This document shows positions 33,634-41,338 of a stretch of 41,682 nucleotides of DNA, piece after piece. Source of the DNA: Clostridia bacterium (GTDB lineage: Bacteria > Bacillota > Clostridia > Christensenellales > CAG-314); contig JAFQSA010000009.1 of assembly GCA_017409765.1 (NCBI GenBank), positions 1-41,682 on the forward strand, in the 5' to 3' direction. The stretch's first letter is position 1, and the number at the start of each line of letters is the position of its first letter. The position numbers and the translations under genes were made by a program. Below the pieces are notes generated by a model. It was not told the DNA's origin and searched no databases. It saw nothing but the letters and a program-made list of their open reading frames with translations.

Positions 33634-34632
33634 CTAATCAAACAAATCGTTAAGAACTTCTGTAATGCTAACTTGCTCATCCTCTAATGCTTGCATAAAA
33701 CATATGAGTTCTTTCGTTTCTGCGAAACCAAAATATTCAGCAATCCTATCAACATGAACATTATTCTTTAACAGTTGACAAATCGCCGTGGAACGAAAAT
33801 CATTGATTGTAATCTTTCGTTTAATTCCAGCATCTCTTGAATAACCTAGTAATGCGTCATTCATTGCATCAACAGACATTCGACGACGTAGCTGCGAAAT
33901 AAAGAGAGCATCCGAATCCACATTACCATATACTCGTTTTCTTATTCGAACCCATTCCTCTAACGCCCATGTGGCAAAATCACATATTTCGAGTTTTCTT
34001 GGTTGTTGTCCATCTCTTACATTTATTTCATTATTTTCTATATCTATATCTTGAATGTTTAGGTTGCTTATCTCTGATGGCTTCATTCCAACATTAGCAG
34101 CCAAACAAAATACCGCCATATCCCTTCTTGATTTCAAGGCATCTACGTTCCAATAGCGATATATTTCATCGCATATACTTTGCAACTCATCTTGTGTTAA
34201 AAGGTTAATTGCTCTTCCTTGTTTTTTAGCCTTAGCACGTTTTACAGAAAGTACAGGATTTTGGACAATATACTTCTGGCTCAACAACCATTCAAAAAAG
34301 TTTTTCAATACACTCCATCTCATCTGCAAAATCGAATCACTTTTTGTGTCCAAACCATCGTCCGCAACCTTTATTTCAGAAAAGATCAAATAATTTTCCA
34401 CATCAATAGTTTTAACATACTTATAGAAGTCATCCAAAACTCTACCATGACCTAAAAAGTTGGCAAAATGTATAATGTTATTAATATACACGCCGATAGT
34501 AGTATAGGACTTTTTTTCGTTTATCAAGTACAAATAATATTCCTTAAGAATTGGCGGAAAACTTTGAAGTTTTTGTTCCATTTTTTCATAAAACCGCTTT
34601 TCCTTCTCTGATCTGCCAGACGAATTAACCAT
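33634..34632 (-). CDS. Tyrosine recombinase-fold protein lacking most catalytic residues
   Basis: A 332-aa protein with the XerC/XerD integrase layout: an N-terminal SAM-like core-binding domain (about 25-125, YLINEKKSYTTIGVYINNI) and a catalytic-fold domain (about 145-325). The active site is altered. The first Arg (G-x-R-x-x-E) is Lys184 in VGMKPSEI. The HxLRH box is NDFRS (277-281), keeping only Arg280. The GH of the next box is GF (302-303), and the nucleophilic Tyr position is Phe312. It probably binds DNA without cutting it, or is decaying, although the reading frame is intact. GGGGGTG lies before the ATG. Codon use differs from the core genes. Confidence 0.78.
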   Translation of the reverse strand: MVNSSGRSEKEKRFYEKMEQKLQSFPPILKEYYLYLINEKKSYTTIGVYINNIIHFANFLGHGRVLDDFYKYVKTIDVENYLIFSEIKVADDGLDTKSDSILQMRWSVLKNFFEWLLSQKYIVQNPVLSVKRAKAKKQGRAINLLTQDELQSICDEIYRYWNVDALKSRRDMAVFCLAANVGMKPSEISNLNIQDIDIENNEINVRDGQQPRKLEICDFATWALEEWVRIRKRVYGNVDSDALFISQLRRRMSVDAMNDALLGYSRDAGIKRKITINDFRSTAICQLLKNNVHVDRIAEYFGFAETKELICFMQALEDEQVSITEVLNDLFD

Positions 34633-34687
34633 TAATGCACCCCCATACCTTTCTGATATCTACTTCTTTGAGTTTACCTAATTTCAT
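34625..34687 (-). pseudogene. 20-codon remnant resembling the start of a DUF4268-type protein
   Basis: An ATG at 34687 with GGAAAG upstream opens a 20-codon frame reading LGKLKEVDIRKVW, which resembles the N-terminus of DUF4268-type proteins (LGKL..VDLR.VWKHE). After that Trp the similarity stops and the frame ends at TAA, overlapping the recombinase-like start by 8 nt. I read it as the 5' end of a gene whose body was replaced or deleted. A short leader peptide is the alternative. Confidence 0.4.
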
Positions 34688-34702
34688 AATATATCTTTCC
34701 GC

Positions 34703-34906
34703 TTAACGCCCGGACGGCTTATTTCTTGTTGTTTTATTTTTTTCAAGTCTCCAATGGACTAAAAATCCAGTCACTAGTGCAATCACAAAGACAAAAACCG
34801 TAATCCATCCATCTAATGGACTGATTGCAAAAGCAAGTACAACAATTAGTACAACAACTGCAAGCGATATCGCAATTTTAATAAGAAGCCACAACAATTC
34901 TAGCAT
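34703..34906 (-). CDS. Small two-helix membrane protein (67 aa)
   Basis: An uncharacterised 67-residue protein with two membrane helices (about 7-29 and 34-52) joined by SPLDGW, and a basic tail (LEKNKTTRNKPSGR) likely cytoplasmic. I do not recognise a family. GGAGG is 10 nt before the ATG. It lies 79 nt after ispE on the same strand and directly before the DUF4268-like fragment and the recombinase-like gene. It appears to belong to that accessory islet. Confidence 0.65.
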   Translation of the reverse strand: MLELLWLLIKIAISLAVVVLIVVLAFAISPLDGWITVFVFVIALVTGFLVHWRLEKNKTTRNKPSGR

Positions 34907-34985
34907 AGATATACTACCTCCACTACTTGTACCACGTTGGCGCGTGTTAAAAGTACGGATGCGAACACCCTACTTTGTTTGCTCA

Positions 34986-35825
34986 TTAGACAACTTCAAT
35001 CCCTACAGGCACGGATTGCACCACCGAGCAATTGAAACCTTTTTGTTTGAGGGACAATGTGGCAAGTTCCGCATCCAAAGCGCTTTCGCACCAGATGTAG
35101 TAGGCGCTGCCACTACCTGTCATGTTGGGTGTGTAGCCAAGGTCGCGGGCGCATTGCAAGTAACTTTGAGCATAGCTACTGATGCTTTGGCAAGCAGGTT
35201 GAAGGTTGTTGTTTTGCAGTTTGGTATCGAAATTGCCGTCACAAAGCAGGTTGAACAGTTTTGCGCTATCGGTGTGACGTTGTTGTGGCAAACTGTCGAA
35301 GGCATTGTAGACATCAGCCGTGGACATGCTTTCCACAAAGCGAGTTAGCGCAAAGTGCAAGTCGATTGGACACTCGCCAAAGGTAACGTCGTCCCCCTTG
35401 CCTTGCATACGAGCAATGCCACCACGGAGCATAAAGGAAATATCGCTACCCAAAGTGGCACAAAGTTGGGTAATTGGCGCACTTTGCATATCCACATCAA
35501 AAAGTTTGCACATGCAGTAGATTACCCCTGCCGAATCGGCGGAAGAGCCACCCATACCAGCGCCCACAGGAATGCCCTTTTTGATGGAAATGTTAACACC
35601 AAAGGTATCAAACTGCTTTACAAATGCAACTGCCGTTTTGTAGGCGATGTTTTCCGCTGTGGGCAAAAAGCCCGTGATTTTTACCTTTTTGTCCTTGCGG
35701 GGCGTTACTTCCAACACGTCGAAGATGTTGACGGATGTAACGACACTATCCAACGGATGGAAATTACCCACCTTGGGAAAGACGTTCAAAGTGAGATTAA
35801 GTTTTGCGTAAACTTTTACCTTCAT
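34986..35825 (-). CDS. ispE: 4-diphosphocytidyl-2-C-methyl-D-erythritol kinase IspE
   Basis: A 279-aa GHMP kinase of the MEP isoprenoid pathway, phosphorylating the 2-hydroxyl of CDP-methylerythritol. Motifs are VKVYAKLNLTLNV (2-14), the ATP loop PVGAGMGGSSADSAG (86-100) and MTGSGSAYYIW near residue 240. The ATG at 35825 begins exactly at the conserved N-terminus; an open frame continues 129 codons upstream but has no homology and crosses the promoter. That promoter's -10 ends only six bases before the ATG, so the mRNA should start at or next to the start codon, and no SD exists. Confidence 0.94.
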   Translation of the reverse strand: MKVKVYAKLNLTLNVFPKVGNFHPLDSVVTSVNIFDVLEVTPRKDKKVKITGFLPTAENIAYKTAVAFVKQFDTFGVNISIKKGIPVGAGMGGSSADSAGVIYCMCKLFDVDMQSAPITQLCATLGSDISFMLRGGIARMQGKGDDVTFGECPIDLHFALTRFVESMSTADVYNAFDSLPQQRHTDSAKLFNLLCDGNFDTKLQNNNLQPACQSISSYAQSYLQCARDLGYTPNMTGSGSAYYIWCESALDAELATLSLKQKGFNCSVVQSVPVGIEVV

Positions 35826-35831
35826 GGTAGC

Positions 35832-35860
35832 ATTATAACACAAAACAAGAGTATTGACAA
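35832..35860 (-). promoter_or_regulatory. Promoter of ispE giving a leaderless transcript
   Basis: TTGTCA (35855-35860), 17-bp spacer, TATAAT (35832-35837), then GCTACC and the ispE ATG. A start 7 nt past the -10 falls on the A of the ATG. Confidence 0.8.
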
Positions 35861-35933
35861 GATTTGATTTGTGCCAAAGTGGCAATATTGCCTGCAAATT
35901 TAGCAAAATTGTGCAAAAATTTGCCCTTTGCAA

Positions 35934-35960
35934 CAAAAAAAGCCCTTCAAACTGAAGGGC
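35934..35960 (-). terminator. Terminator of the sipL-like gene
   Basis: On the minus strand GCCCTTCA pairs with TGAAGGGC (35960-35953 with 35949-35942), followed by T7. It starts 12 nt after the stop. Confidence 0.88.
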
Positions 35961-35971
35961 AATTTGTATTT

Positions 35972-37441
35972 TTAGATTTTGTTGAAAACCACAATGCGAG
36001 CGTCCGCTGTTAGTGGGTTGGTCAACTCGGGGTTGAGAGCCAAAATCTCCTCCGTGGACATGTGCAAGTTTTTGCCAAGAGTCCACAAGTCTTCCCCCTT
36101 GTGAGCAAAGTAGATTTGCAATGCGGGCAACTGAGTTTTGTCGAAGGGAACACTTTCCGCCTCGGTGATGACAAAGTAGGTTGCATCGCGGAAGACGTTT
36201 GCTCGGATGCACAACGTAACATTTGCTTCCAATGTGCCGTTATCTTCCAAAGTGAAGTTAGTAACCACAACATTTGCGCAAATTGTGCTGTTTGCATCAA
36301 TGCCCTTGGCATCAATCTTTTGAGAAAATGGAATTTCCAACAACTCGCTTTCCGTTTGCTCGCCGTGGTAGATTGCCGTTGCGTACACAATGCCATCCAC
36401 CGTGAAGCAATCGGCACCAACACTACTTTTTGTTACAATTGCCGACACGTTTACGGCAGTTTGTAGCTTTTTGTCCTCATCCTTGGGCAAGTTAACAGAG
36501 AAAGTGCGCTCCGCACAAACTGTTTGCAAGGGCAAAGTTGTTGTAATTTGTTGTTTTTGCAGGTTGTAGTCACAATCGGCGGAGTAGCAATCGGTAACAA
36601 TTTCCACGCCACCAACAAGGGTGTTTTCCAAACTAAGGTTGCAAGTGATATCCGCCAAGAAAACTTTGTTGCCTTCCTGAGTGATATCCAACCGAACTTT
36701 TGTTGTTCGCACCGAAACAAGCAACTGCAAGTTTTTGCAATTGATGTTGCTTGTGTCCACTTCGCGCTCGAAATCGAACGGCAAACTGTCGGTGTAGATG
36801 TTGCCGTCACTTGTGTAGGTAAGTCGCACCGTCGCAATACCCTTTAGGTGCAATGCACCATCGGCAAAGTAGTGGTCGGAAAGGCACACGCAACTTTCCG
36901 CAAGTAGCACGCCTTCGATGGGGTGTGTTGCAGTAAGTTCCTCGTCCACAACAAAGGGGATTTGCGCAATGTCCACACTTTGCGCAAGGGAAACGTTCTC
37001 TTTGCAGGCGTAGATATTTTCCCCTCCAACAAGGCAATTTACACTTTGTGGGAAGTAGCCAAAAACGGCAATTTCCAACAAGATTGCAAGCATGGCTGTG
37101 TTGGCATTTGTGTCCACTTTTGTGTCGATTGTAACAACGTCAAAAAGCAGTTTTGTATCCGACATTAGCAGGTCGTTTTGCACGTCCGCTGTGAAGTCGG
37201 CATTGTAGTTGGAACTTACCAAACCCATGCCGTCATTGTACAAAAATTTGATAAGAGTTTTGCCGTAGAAAGACGCGCTACCATTGGTTGTGTCGTAGGA
37301 AACAATAGCGCTTTCGCTACCAACGGAAACAACACTAGCAATTTCCTTTTTGACGGAAATTCGAACATTTACTGTTGTTTGCAGTTTGGTTACAAATTGT
37401 TTGGTAAAATAGTTAACGTTTTGAAATTGCAAATTGGACAT
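35972..37441 (-). CDS. sipL: DUF3794 and LysM protein, SipL-like spore coat morphogenesis protein
   Basis: A 489-aa protein with two or three DUF3794 (SPOCS) beta domains (FDVVTIDTKVDT, LLAESCVCLSDHYF, SVRTTKVRLDITQEGN) and a C-terminal LysM (about 442-489, YFAHKGEDLWTLGKNL and ILALNPEL). This is the architecture of SipL, which binds SpoIVA through its LysM and builds the spore coat in Clostridia; SafA plays a related role in Bacillus. I choose the ATG at 37441, seven bases after AAGGGGG, rather than the ATG two codons upstream, which is too close to it. A sigma-E-like promoter precedes it. Together with spoVM it marks a spore-former. Confidence 0.82.
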   Translation of the reverse strand: MSNLQFQNVNYFTKQFVTKLQTTVNVRISVKKEIASVVSVGSESAIVSYDTTNGSASFYGKTLIKFLYNDGMGLVSSNYNADFTADVQNDLLMSDTKLLFDVVTIDTKVDTNANTAMLAILLEIAVFGYFPQSVNCLVGGENIYACKENVSLAQSVDIAQIPFVVDEELTATHPIEGVLLAESCVCLSDHYFADGALHLKGIATVRLTYTSDGNIYTDSLPFDFEREVDTSNINCKNLQLLVSVRTTKVRLDITQEGNKVFLADITCNLSLENTLVGGVEIVTDCYSADCDYNLQKQQITTTLPLQTVCAERTFSVNLPKDEDKKLQTAVNVSAIVTKSSVGADCFTVDGIVYATAIYHGEQTESELLEIPFSQKIDAKGIDANSTICANVVVTNFTLEDNGTLEANVTLCIRANVFRDATYFVITEAESVPFDKTQLPALQIYFAHKGEDLWTLGKNLHMSTEEILALNPELTNPLTADARIVVFNKI

Positions 37442-37475
37442 ATACATTCCCCCTTGGTCGTGATGGTATCAATGT

Positions 37476-37504
37476 ACTATACGCCACAAGAAGCCAAGAT
37501 ATGA
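37476..37504 (-). promoter_or_regulatory. Possible sigma-E-type promoter of the sipL-like gene
   Basis: TCATATC (37498-37504), 14-bp spacer, CGTATAGT (37476-37483). This compares with the Bacillus sigma-E pattern of a KMATATT-like -35, 14-15 bp and CATACANT. It matches 6 of 7 and 5 of 8 positions, 34 nt before the ATG. Confidence 0.45.
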
Positions 37505-37732
37505 ACAAAATTTGAAGACACAACTTGATGTTGACAAATTTAGTCAAAATACCGTTTTTTGCGTAATTTTGCCCCCATTATGCCTTAAAATATCAAAATA
37601 TATACTACTATGTGTGTAATAGTATATCAGTTTTGGGCTATTAGGGCGGAAAATTAGCAATTTTGTGCCCTGTAAGCAAATTGAAGAAAGATTGAAACAA
37701 GACAAAATTTTTCTAATTTGTGAGCAAATTTC

Positions 37733-37975
37733 TCATGTTGCGGATTGCTCAGTTAAGGCAACTTCTCCACAAATCATGTCTACATACGAGCAACTGATTC
37801 GGTCAAAAATCTCCCCTGCCACTTCCACAACAAACACGTTTGGATGCACTTCCGCAACAACGCCTTTGCACTTCAAAATGCGATTTCGCCCTTTGTTGAG
37901 TTTGACAAGGACCTTGCGCCCAGAAAGACGCGACACCAACTCTTTTGCCTGTTCAATTGTTAGATGCTTTTTCAT
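37733..37975 (-). CDS. veg: Veg family protein
   Basis: An 80-aa protein. KVLVKLNKGRNRILKCKG and VVAEVHPNVFVVEV, then RISCSYVDMICGEVAL, follow the Veg pattern (LK.N.GRRK...G.L.E.YPSVF, SYSYADILT.TV.L). Veg is a small conserved Firmicutes protein with a KOW/SH3-like fold, linked in Bacillus to biofilm matrix expression and spore outgrowth. I use the ATG at 37975, which gives the family's usual length. Neither it nor an in-frame ATG at 38035 has a good SD. It lies 291 nt upstream of the sipL-like gene; the space between holds that gene's promoter and no terminator I trust. Confidence 0.85.
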   Translation of the reverse strand: MKKHLTIEQAKELVSRLSGRKVLVKLNKGRNRILKCKGVVAEVHPNVFVVEVAGEIFDRISCSYVDMICGEVALTEQSAT

Positions 37976-38240
37976 ACAAAAAGTATTGCCAAAATTTGCC
38001 GTAAAAATACTGACGATTTTTTCATAAAAGTCCACTAAAAATTGTCCAAATCAGCACGCCTTTTTGCCTAAAACTAACTCACAAATCCGGCAAATCTTTT
38101 ACCAATTTCTAACCCAAAGTTCAAGATAAATTTCCCAATTTACAACTAGTTTTACAGCGCAAAATTCCGTCACTTTGTAGAAGTAAATTTATCACTCTTT
38201 CAACGATAAGTTTCGCCACCTTGCACCACCATTTTGGCAA
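37976..38240. other. Intergenic DNA upstream of veg
   Basis: No gene is supported here. The veg promoter must lie in it; TTGGAC with TATGAA 17 bp further on (minus strand, near 38028-38057) is the only weak candidate. A 131-codon minus frame (38121-38516) is a shadow of the acidic zinc-ribbon gene. Confidence 0.4.
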
Positions 38241-38270
38241 AAGAAAATGCCCACCATTTTTGGTGAGCAT
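38241..38270 (-). terminator. Terminator of the zinc-ribbon gene
   Basis: On the minus strand ATGCTCACCA pairs with TGGTGGGCAT (38270-38261 with 38256-38247, one G-U), AAAA loop, then TTTCTTTT. It starts 10 nt after the stop. Confidence 0.85.
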
Positions 38271-38280
38271 TGATATTTTG

Positions 38281-38769
38281 TTAGTCTTCGTCGTCGCCCA
38301 AATCTTCGTCATCTTCGTCATCATCGAAGTCTGTTCCAAAGTCGTCAATAAAGTCGTCGTAGTCGTCCAGTTCGATATCCATGTTTTCTTCGTCTTCGAA
38401 TCCGTCATCTTCGAACTCTTCGTCATCGCGGAGTTCGTCAAGAGGAATTTCCGTCGCATCGTCAAGACCATCGTCGGTATCGTCATCATCCAAGTAAGTG
38501 CGCCAAGAGTCGTCATCTTCGGAGTCTTCGCTAACTAGTTGCGCTTGATGAGCAAGGCAGTTTTCGCACATTTCCTCTTCCATGCCGATGTATGCAGTTT
38601 TGCAAATTGGGCAAAGTTTTAGTGGTTCGTCATCGTCGATGATGTCGTCCAACAAAACAATTTTTGTATCAAGTCCCAATTCGGACTTGCAAACATCGCA
38701 CATTTCCTCGTCAACGGGGATGTAGTTGAGTTCGCATCTGGGACATTTTTTGTATTTTGCATTTGCCAT
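38281..38769 (-). CDS. Double zinc-ribbon protein with acidic C-terminal tail
   Basis: A 162-aa protein I cannot assign to a characterised family. Two zinc ribbons are clear: Cys9-Cys12 with Cys24-Cys27, and Cys53-Cys56 with Cys68-Cys71, each of the form CPxC..YI...EEMCxxC. From about residue 80 the chain is dominated by Asp and Glu to the C-terminus (DDDEDDEDLGDDED), which is probably disordered. The overall style resembles RNA-polymerase or nucleic-acid-associated acidic proteins, but that is only a resemblance. AAAGGAG is nine bases before the ATG at 38769; an in-frame start 12 codons earlier lacks support. Monocistronic. Confidence 0.78.
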   Translation of the reverse strand: MANAKYKKCPRCELNYIPVDEEMCDVCKSELGLDTKIVLLDDIIDDDEPLKLCPICKTAYIGMEEEMCENCLAHQAQLVSEDSEDDDSWRTYLDDDDTDDGLDDATEIPLDELRDDEEFEDDGFEDEENMDIELDDYDDFIDDFGTDFDDDEDDEDLGDDED

Positions 38770-38894
38770 TGTGAGTTTCTCCTTTGATAGGACTTTTATG
38801 CGCAATAATTTATCATTATTATTGCAAAAAGTAAACTATTTTTACTATGTTTTTTAGATTATTTTGATTTTTTGCAAATTTTTTGTTGTTTACA

Positions 38895-39617
38895 CTACTT
38901 TACAAAGTCGATTGCAATGTAGTCGACGTCGCAAACGTACTCCAATTGATACTTCAAAGCCAAATTTTCCGATGCAACGTTACCTTTGACAATTGTTGCA
39001 TAGGGGATGTCGCCATTTGCGATCACTTGGTTGGTTAGATGTGTCATAACTTCCAATGCGTAGCCCTTTTTGCGGTGTTCCGGCAAGGTGTAGAGCATGC
39101 CAAGGGACTTTTCCAAGTGCAACAAACACCAACAAACGGGCTTGTCGTCCACGTACAAGGCAGAAGATGGATGCATATTCAACAATGTGATAACGTCTTC
39201 TGGAGAGGCGTAGTCGGTGCCTTGCGCCACCAACGGGGCAAATTCCTGCCCAATACTGCGCAAATCGCCTTGGCATTGGTAAGGCAATGGCTTGCCATTC
39301 CACACATACAATCCACACGTCACGCGATAGCCAAACTTGTACTTTGTTGCAAGGTAGTTGGCAACTTTGGAGGAAATCATCCTAAACTCAGCATAACAAT
39401 TGGAAAAACTGCCGACAAACTCGTCCACAAAATCCAAGTCTTCCGATGCGATTGTGCACTCGTAAAACTTTCCGTTGTGGGCAACAGTTGCGTAACTATC
39501 TCCGCTTTGATACAAATCCACATTGGGCATTGCAGTAAGATAGCCGTGTAAAATTAGTGTTTGAGGGCAGTCCTTGAACTGCTTTAGTAACTTTGGTGTA
39601 ACATTTATTTTTTGCAT
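38895..39617 (-). CDS. GNAT family N-acetyltransferase
   Basis: A 240-aa protein with a C-terminal GNAT fold. The acetyl-CoA loop is LYTLPEHRKKGYALEVMTHL (motif A, R-x-x-G-x-A type), followed by VKGNVASENLALKYQLEYV. The N-terminal half resembles the FR47/glycine N-acyltransferase-like group, with an LYVDDKPVCWCLL strand before motif A. The acceptor is unknown. The start is the ATG at 39617; an in-frame GTG at 39626 lies directly next to the -10 and could not be in the mRNA. The predicted transcript begins about 3 nt before the ATG, with no SD. Confidence 0.83.
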   Translation of the reverse strand: MQKINVTPKLLKQFKDCPQTLILHGYLTAMPNVDLYQSGDSYATVAHNGKFYECTIASEDLDFVDEFVGSFSNCYAEFRMISSKVANYLATKYKFGYRVTCGLYVWNGKPLPYQCQGDLRSIGQEFAPLVAQGTDYASPEDVITLLNMHPSSALYVDDKPVCWCLLHLEKSLGMLYTLPEHRKKGYALEVMTHLTNQVIANGDIPYATIVKGNVASENLALKYQLEYVCDVDYIAIDFVK

Positions 39618-39626
39618 AGCGCGCAC

Positions 39627-39654
39627 ATTATATCAAATAGAAAAAAGTTGTCAA
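39627..39654 (-). promoter_or_regulatory. Promoter of the GNAT gene, nearly leaderless
   Basis: TTGACA (39649-39654), 16-bp spacer, TATAAT (39627-39632): both hexamers perfect. The ATG is 9 nt after the -10. Confidence 0.82.
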
Positions 39655-39703
39655 CCCCTTTTGCAAAAATTTTAAGATTTTTTTCTACAAACACCCCAAT
39701 ATG

Positions 39704-39732
39704 TTGACCGCAAGCATAATAAATGCTAAAAT
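39704..39732 (+). promoter_or_regulatory. Promoter of the udk-phosphatase operon
   Basis: TTGACC (39704-39709), 17-bp spacer, TAAAAT (39727-39732), 32 nt before the udk ATG. Divergent from the GNAT promoter 50 bp away. Confidence 0.8.
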
Positions 39733-39764
39733 AATTAGCAAGTTGATACAAAGGAGGCGGACAA

Positions 39765-40385
39765 ATGAAGAGATTTGTCATTGGTATTGCCGGTGGAACA
39801 GGTTCTGGCAAAACTACCGTTGCTCGCAAACTAAATCAGGCTTTCAAAAATGATTCGGTAATCCTTTCCCACGATTACTACTACAAAGATATCTCACATC
39901 TTACCTTTGAGGAAAGATGCCTTGTTAACTTTGACCATCCAGACTCATTGGATACCGAGTTGCTTGTTGAGCACATCAGCAAACTCAAACAAGGCGAGTC
40001 CATCATGCACCCAACCTACGACTTTTCCAACCATTGCCGAAATGACCAATGGAAAAAGGTCGACAGCGCAAAAATCATCATTGTGGAAGGCATTTTGATC
40101 TTTACAAACAAGGCACTTTGCGACCTTTGCGACATCAAATTGTTTGTTGATACCGATGCGGACGTAAGATTTATTCGCCGTTTGCGCCGTGACACAAACA
40201 AACGTGGACGCAGTGTGGAGTCGGTTGTAAACCAATATCTCTCCACAGTAAAGCCCATGCACGAGCAATTTGTTGAGCCATCCAAGTCCAAAGCCGACCT
40301 AATCATCCCCGAAGGTGGCCACAACACCATTGCCATCTCCATGATTACCGATGCAATCAACAAAATGATTTCTCAAAAGAGCTAA
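39765..40385 (+). CDS. udk: Uridine kinase
   Basis: A 206-aa P-loop kinase that phosphorylates uridine and cytidine for pyrimidine salvage. It has Walker A GGTGSGKT at 10-17, SHDYYYKD (substrate-binding Asp), NFDHPDSLD, HPTYDF, VEGILIF (Walker B-like) and the lid RRDTNKRGRS. Length and motif order match bacterial Udk. GGAGG lies about 8 nt before the ATG. The phosphatase gene begins 2 nt after its stop, so the two form an operon. Confidence 0.95.
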   Translation: MKRFVIGIAGGTGSGKTTVARKLNQAFKNDSVILSHDYYYKDISHLTFEERCLVNFDHPDSLDTELLVEHISKLKQGESIMHPTYDFSNHCRNDQWKKVDSAKIIIVEGILIFTNKALCDLCDIKLFVDTDADVRFIRRLRRDTNKRGRSVESVVNQYLSTVKPMHEQFVEPSKSKADLIIPEGGHNTIAISMITDAINKMISQKS

Positions 40386-40387
40386 AC

Positions 40388-41185
40388 ATGAACATTTCTT
40401 TGAAAGGCGCGCGAAATACTCGTGATCTTGGCGGAATTGTCACACCATTTGGCACAATTTGCCCCAAAAGATTGATTAGAAGCGGTCATTTGGGCAAAAT
40501 TACTGCCGAAGATGAGCAAATTTTGCTACAAAACAACCTTGCACGAGTAATCGACTTGCGCACGACTACCGAACAAGCAAACACGCCAGACGTGCAAATT
40601 GGTGGCGTCGAGTACGTAACAATCCCCATCATCAGCGCAACAACCTTTGGTATCACCTACGAAAAGTCCACTGGTGAAGAAATTGGTCAAATGCTACAAG
40701 CGGGAATACAACGCATGCTTGACCGCGGGGACAATCCCGAAAATCACTTAGAAATTTTGTACAAAAAGTTTGTAAATGAACCAATTGGACGCAAGGGATA
40801 CGGCGAATTTTTGAAATTACTTGCCAACAACCCCGTACAAGGTGCAACACTTTGGCACTGCTCTGCCGGCAAGGACCGCGTTGGCACTTGCACCGCTTTG
40901 CTTTTGCACTGTTTGGGCGCAAGCCGAGAGCAAATCATGGCCGACTACATGCTGACAAACAAACAAAGCAAAGGCTTTGTAGATATGGTACTTGGCAAAA
41001 TCCGCGGGAAGTTGGACGACTATCAAATCTCCTTGATACTGGGCATGCTTTCCGTAAAAGAAAGTTACCTAACATCCTTTTGGATGGAAATTGAATCTCG
41101 CTACGGCAATGCGGACAATTTTATTGCCGAATGTGGCGTAACACAAGATGATATACAAAATCTACGCAAAAACTATCTCAAATAA
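40388..41185 (+). CDS. Tyrosine/serine protein phosphatase (Y_phosphatase3 type)
   Basis: A 265-aa dual-specificity-type phosphatase. The P-loop HCSAGKDRVG places Cys158 and Arg164 as the catalytic pair. The N-terminus LKGARNTRDLGGI...RLIRSGHL is typical of this family, which includes IphP and lipid-phosphatase LipA-like enzymes. Substrates may be phosphoproteins or phosphoinositides; no signal peptide is present. The ATG follows the udk stop by 2 nt with only a weak AAGAG SD, so translation is likely coupled. Linkage to uridine kinase does not by itself indicate a function. Confidence 0.9.
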   Translation: MNISLKGARNTRDLGGIVTPFGTICPKRLIRSGHLGKITAEDEQILLQNNLARVIDLRTTTEQANTPDVQIGGVEYVTIPIISATTFGITYEKSTGEEIGQMLQAGIQRMLDRGDNPENHLEILYKKFVNEPIGRKGYGEFLKLLANNPVQGATLWHCSAGKDRVGTCTALLLHCLGASREQIMADYMLTNKQSKGFVDMVLGKIRGKLDDYQISLILGMLSVKESYLTSFWMEIESRYGNADNFIAECGVTQDDIQNLRKNYLK

Positions 41186-41230
41186 TACAAAATGCGATGA
41201 AAATATCGTCCAATAAAACTTTATGACATC

Positions 41231-41268
41231 AAAAAAGAGTAGCAAATTTGCTACTCTTTATTTTTTTT
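41231..41268 (+). terminator. Terminator of the udk-phosphatase operon
   Basis: AAAGAGTAGCAA (41234-41245) pairs with TTGCTACTCTTT (41248-41259), followed by ATTTTTTTT. It can also act on the minus strand for the converging gene. Confidence 0.88.
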
Positions 41269-41338
41269 GTTATAAAGTACAGTAAGTTACACTTCTAAAA
41301 AATTTTTTGACTTAAATAGATCGACAAATTGGAATTTG

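Noticed and set aside
35826-36212. 129-codon N-terminal extension of ispE
   Set aside because: The extra frame has no similarity, spans the sipL-like gene terminator and the ispE promoter, and IspE homology begins exactly at the ATG at 35825.
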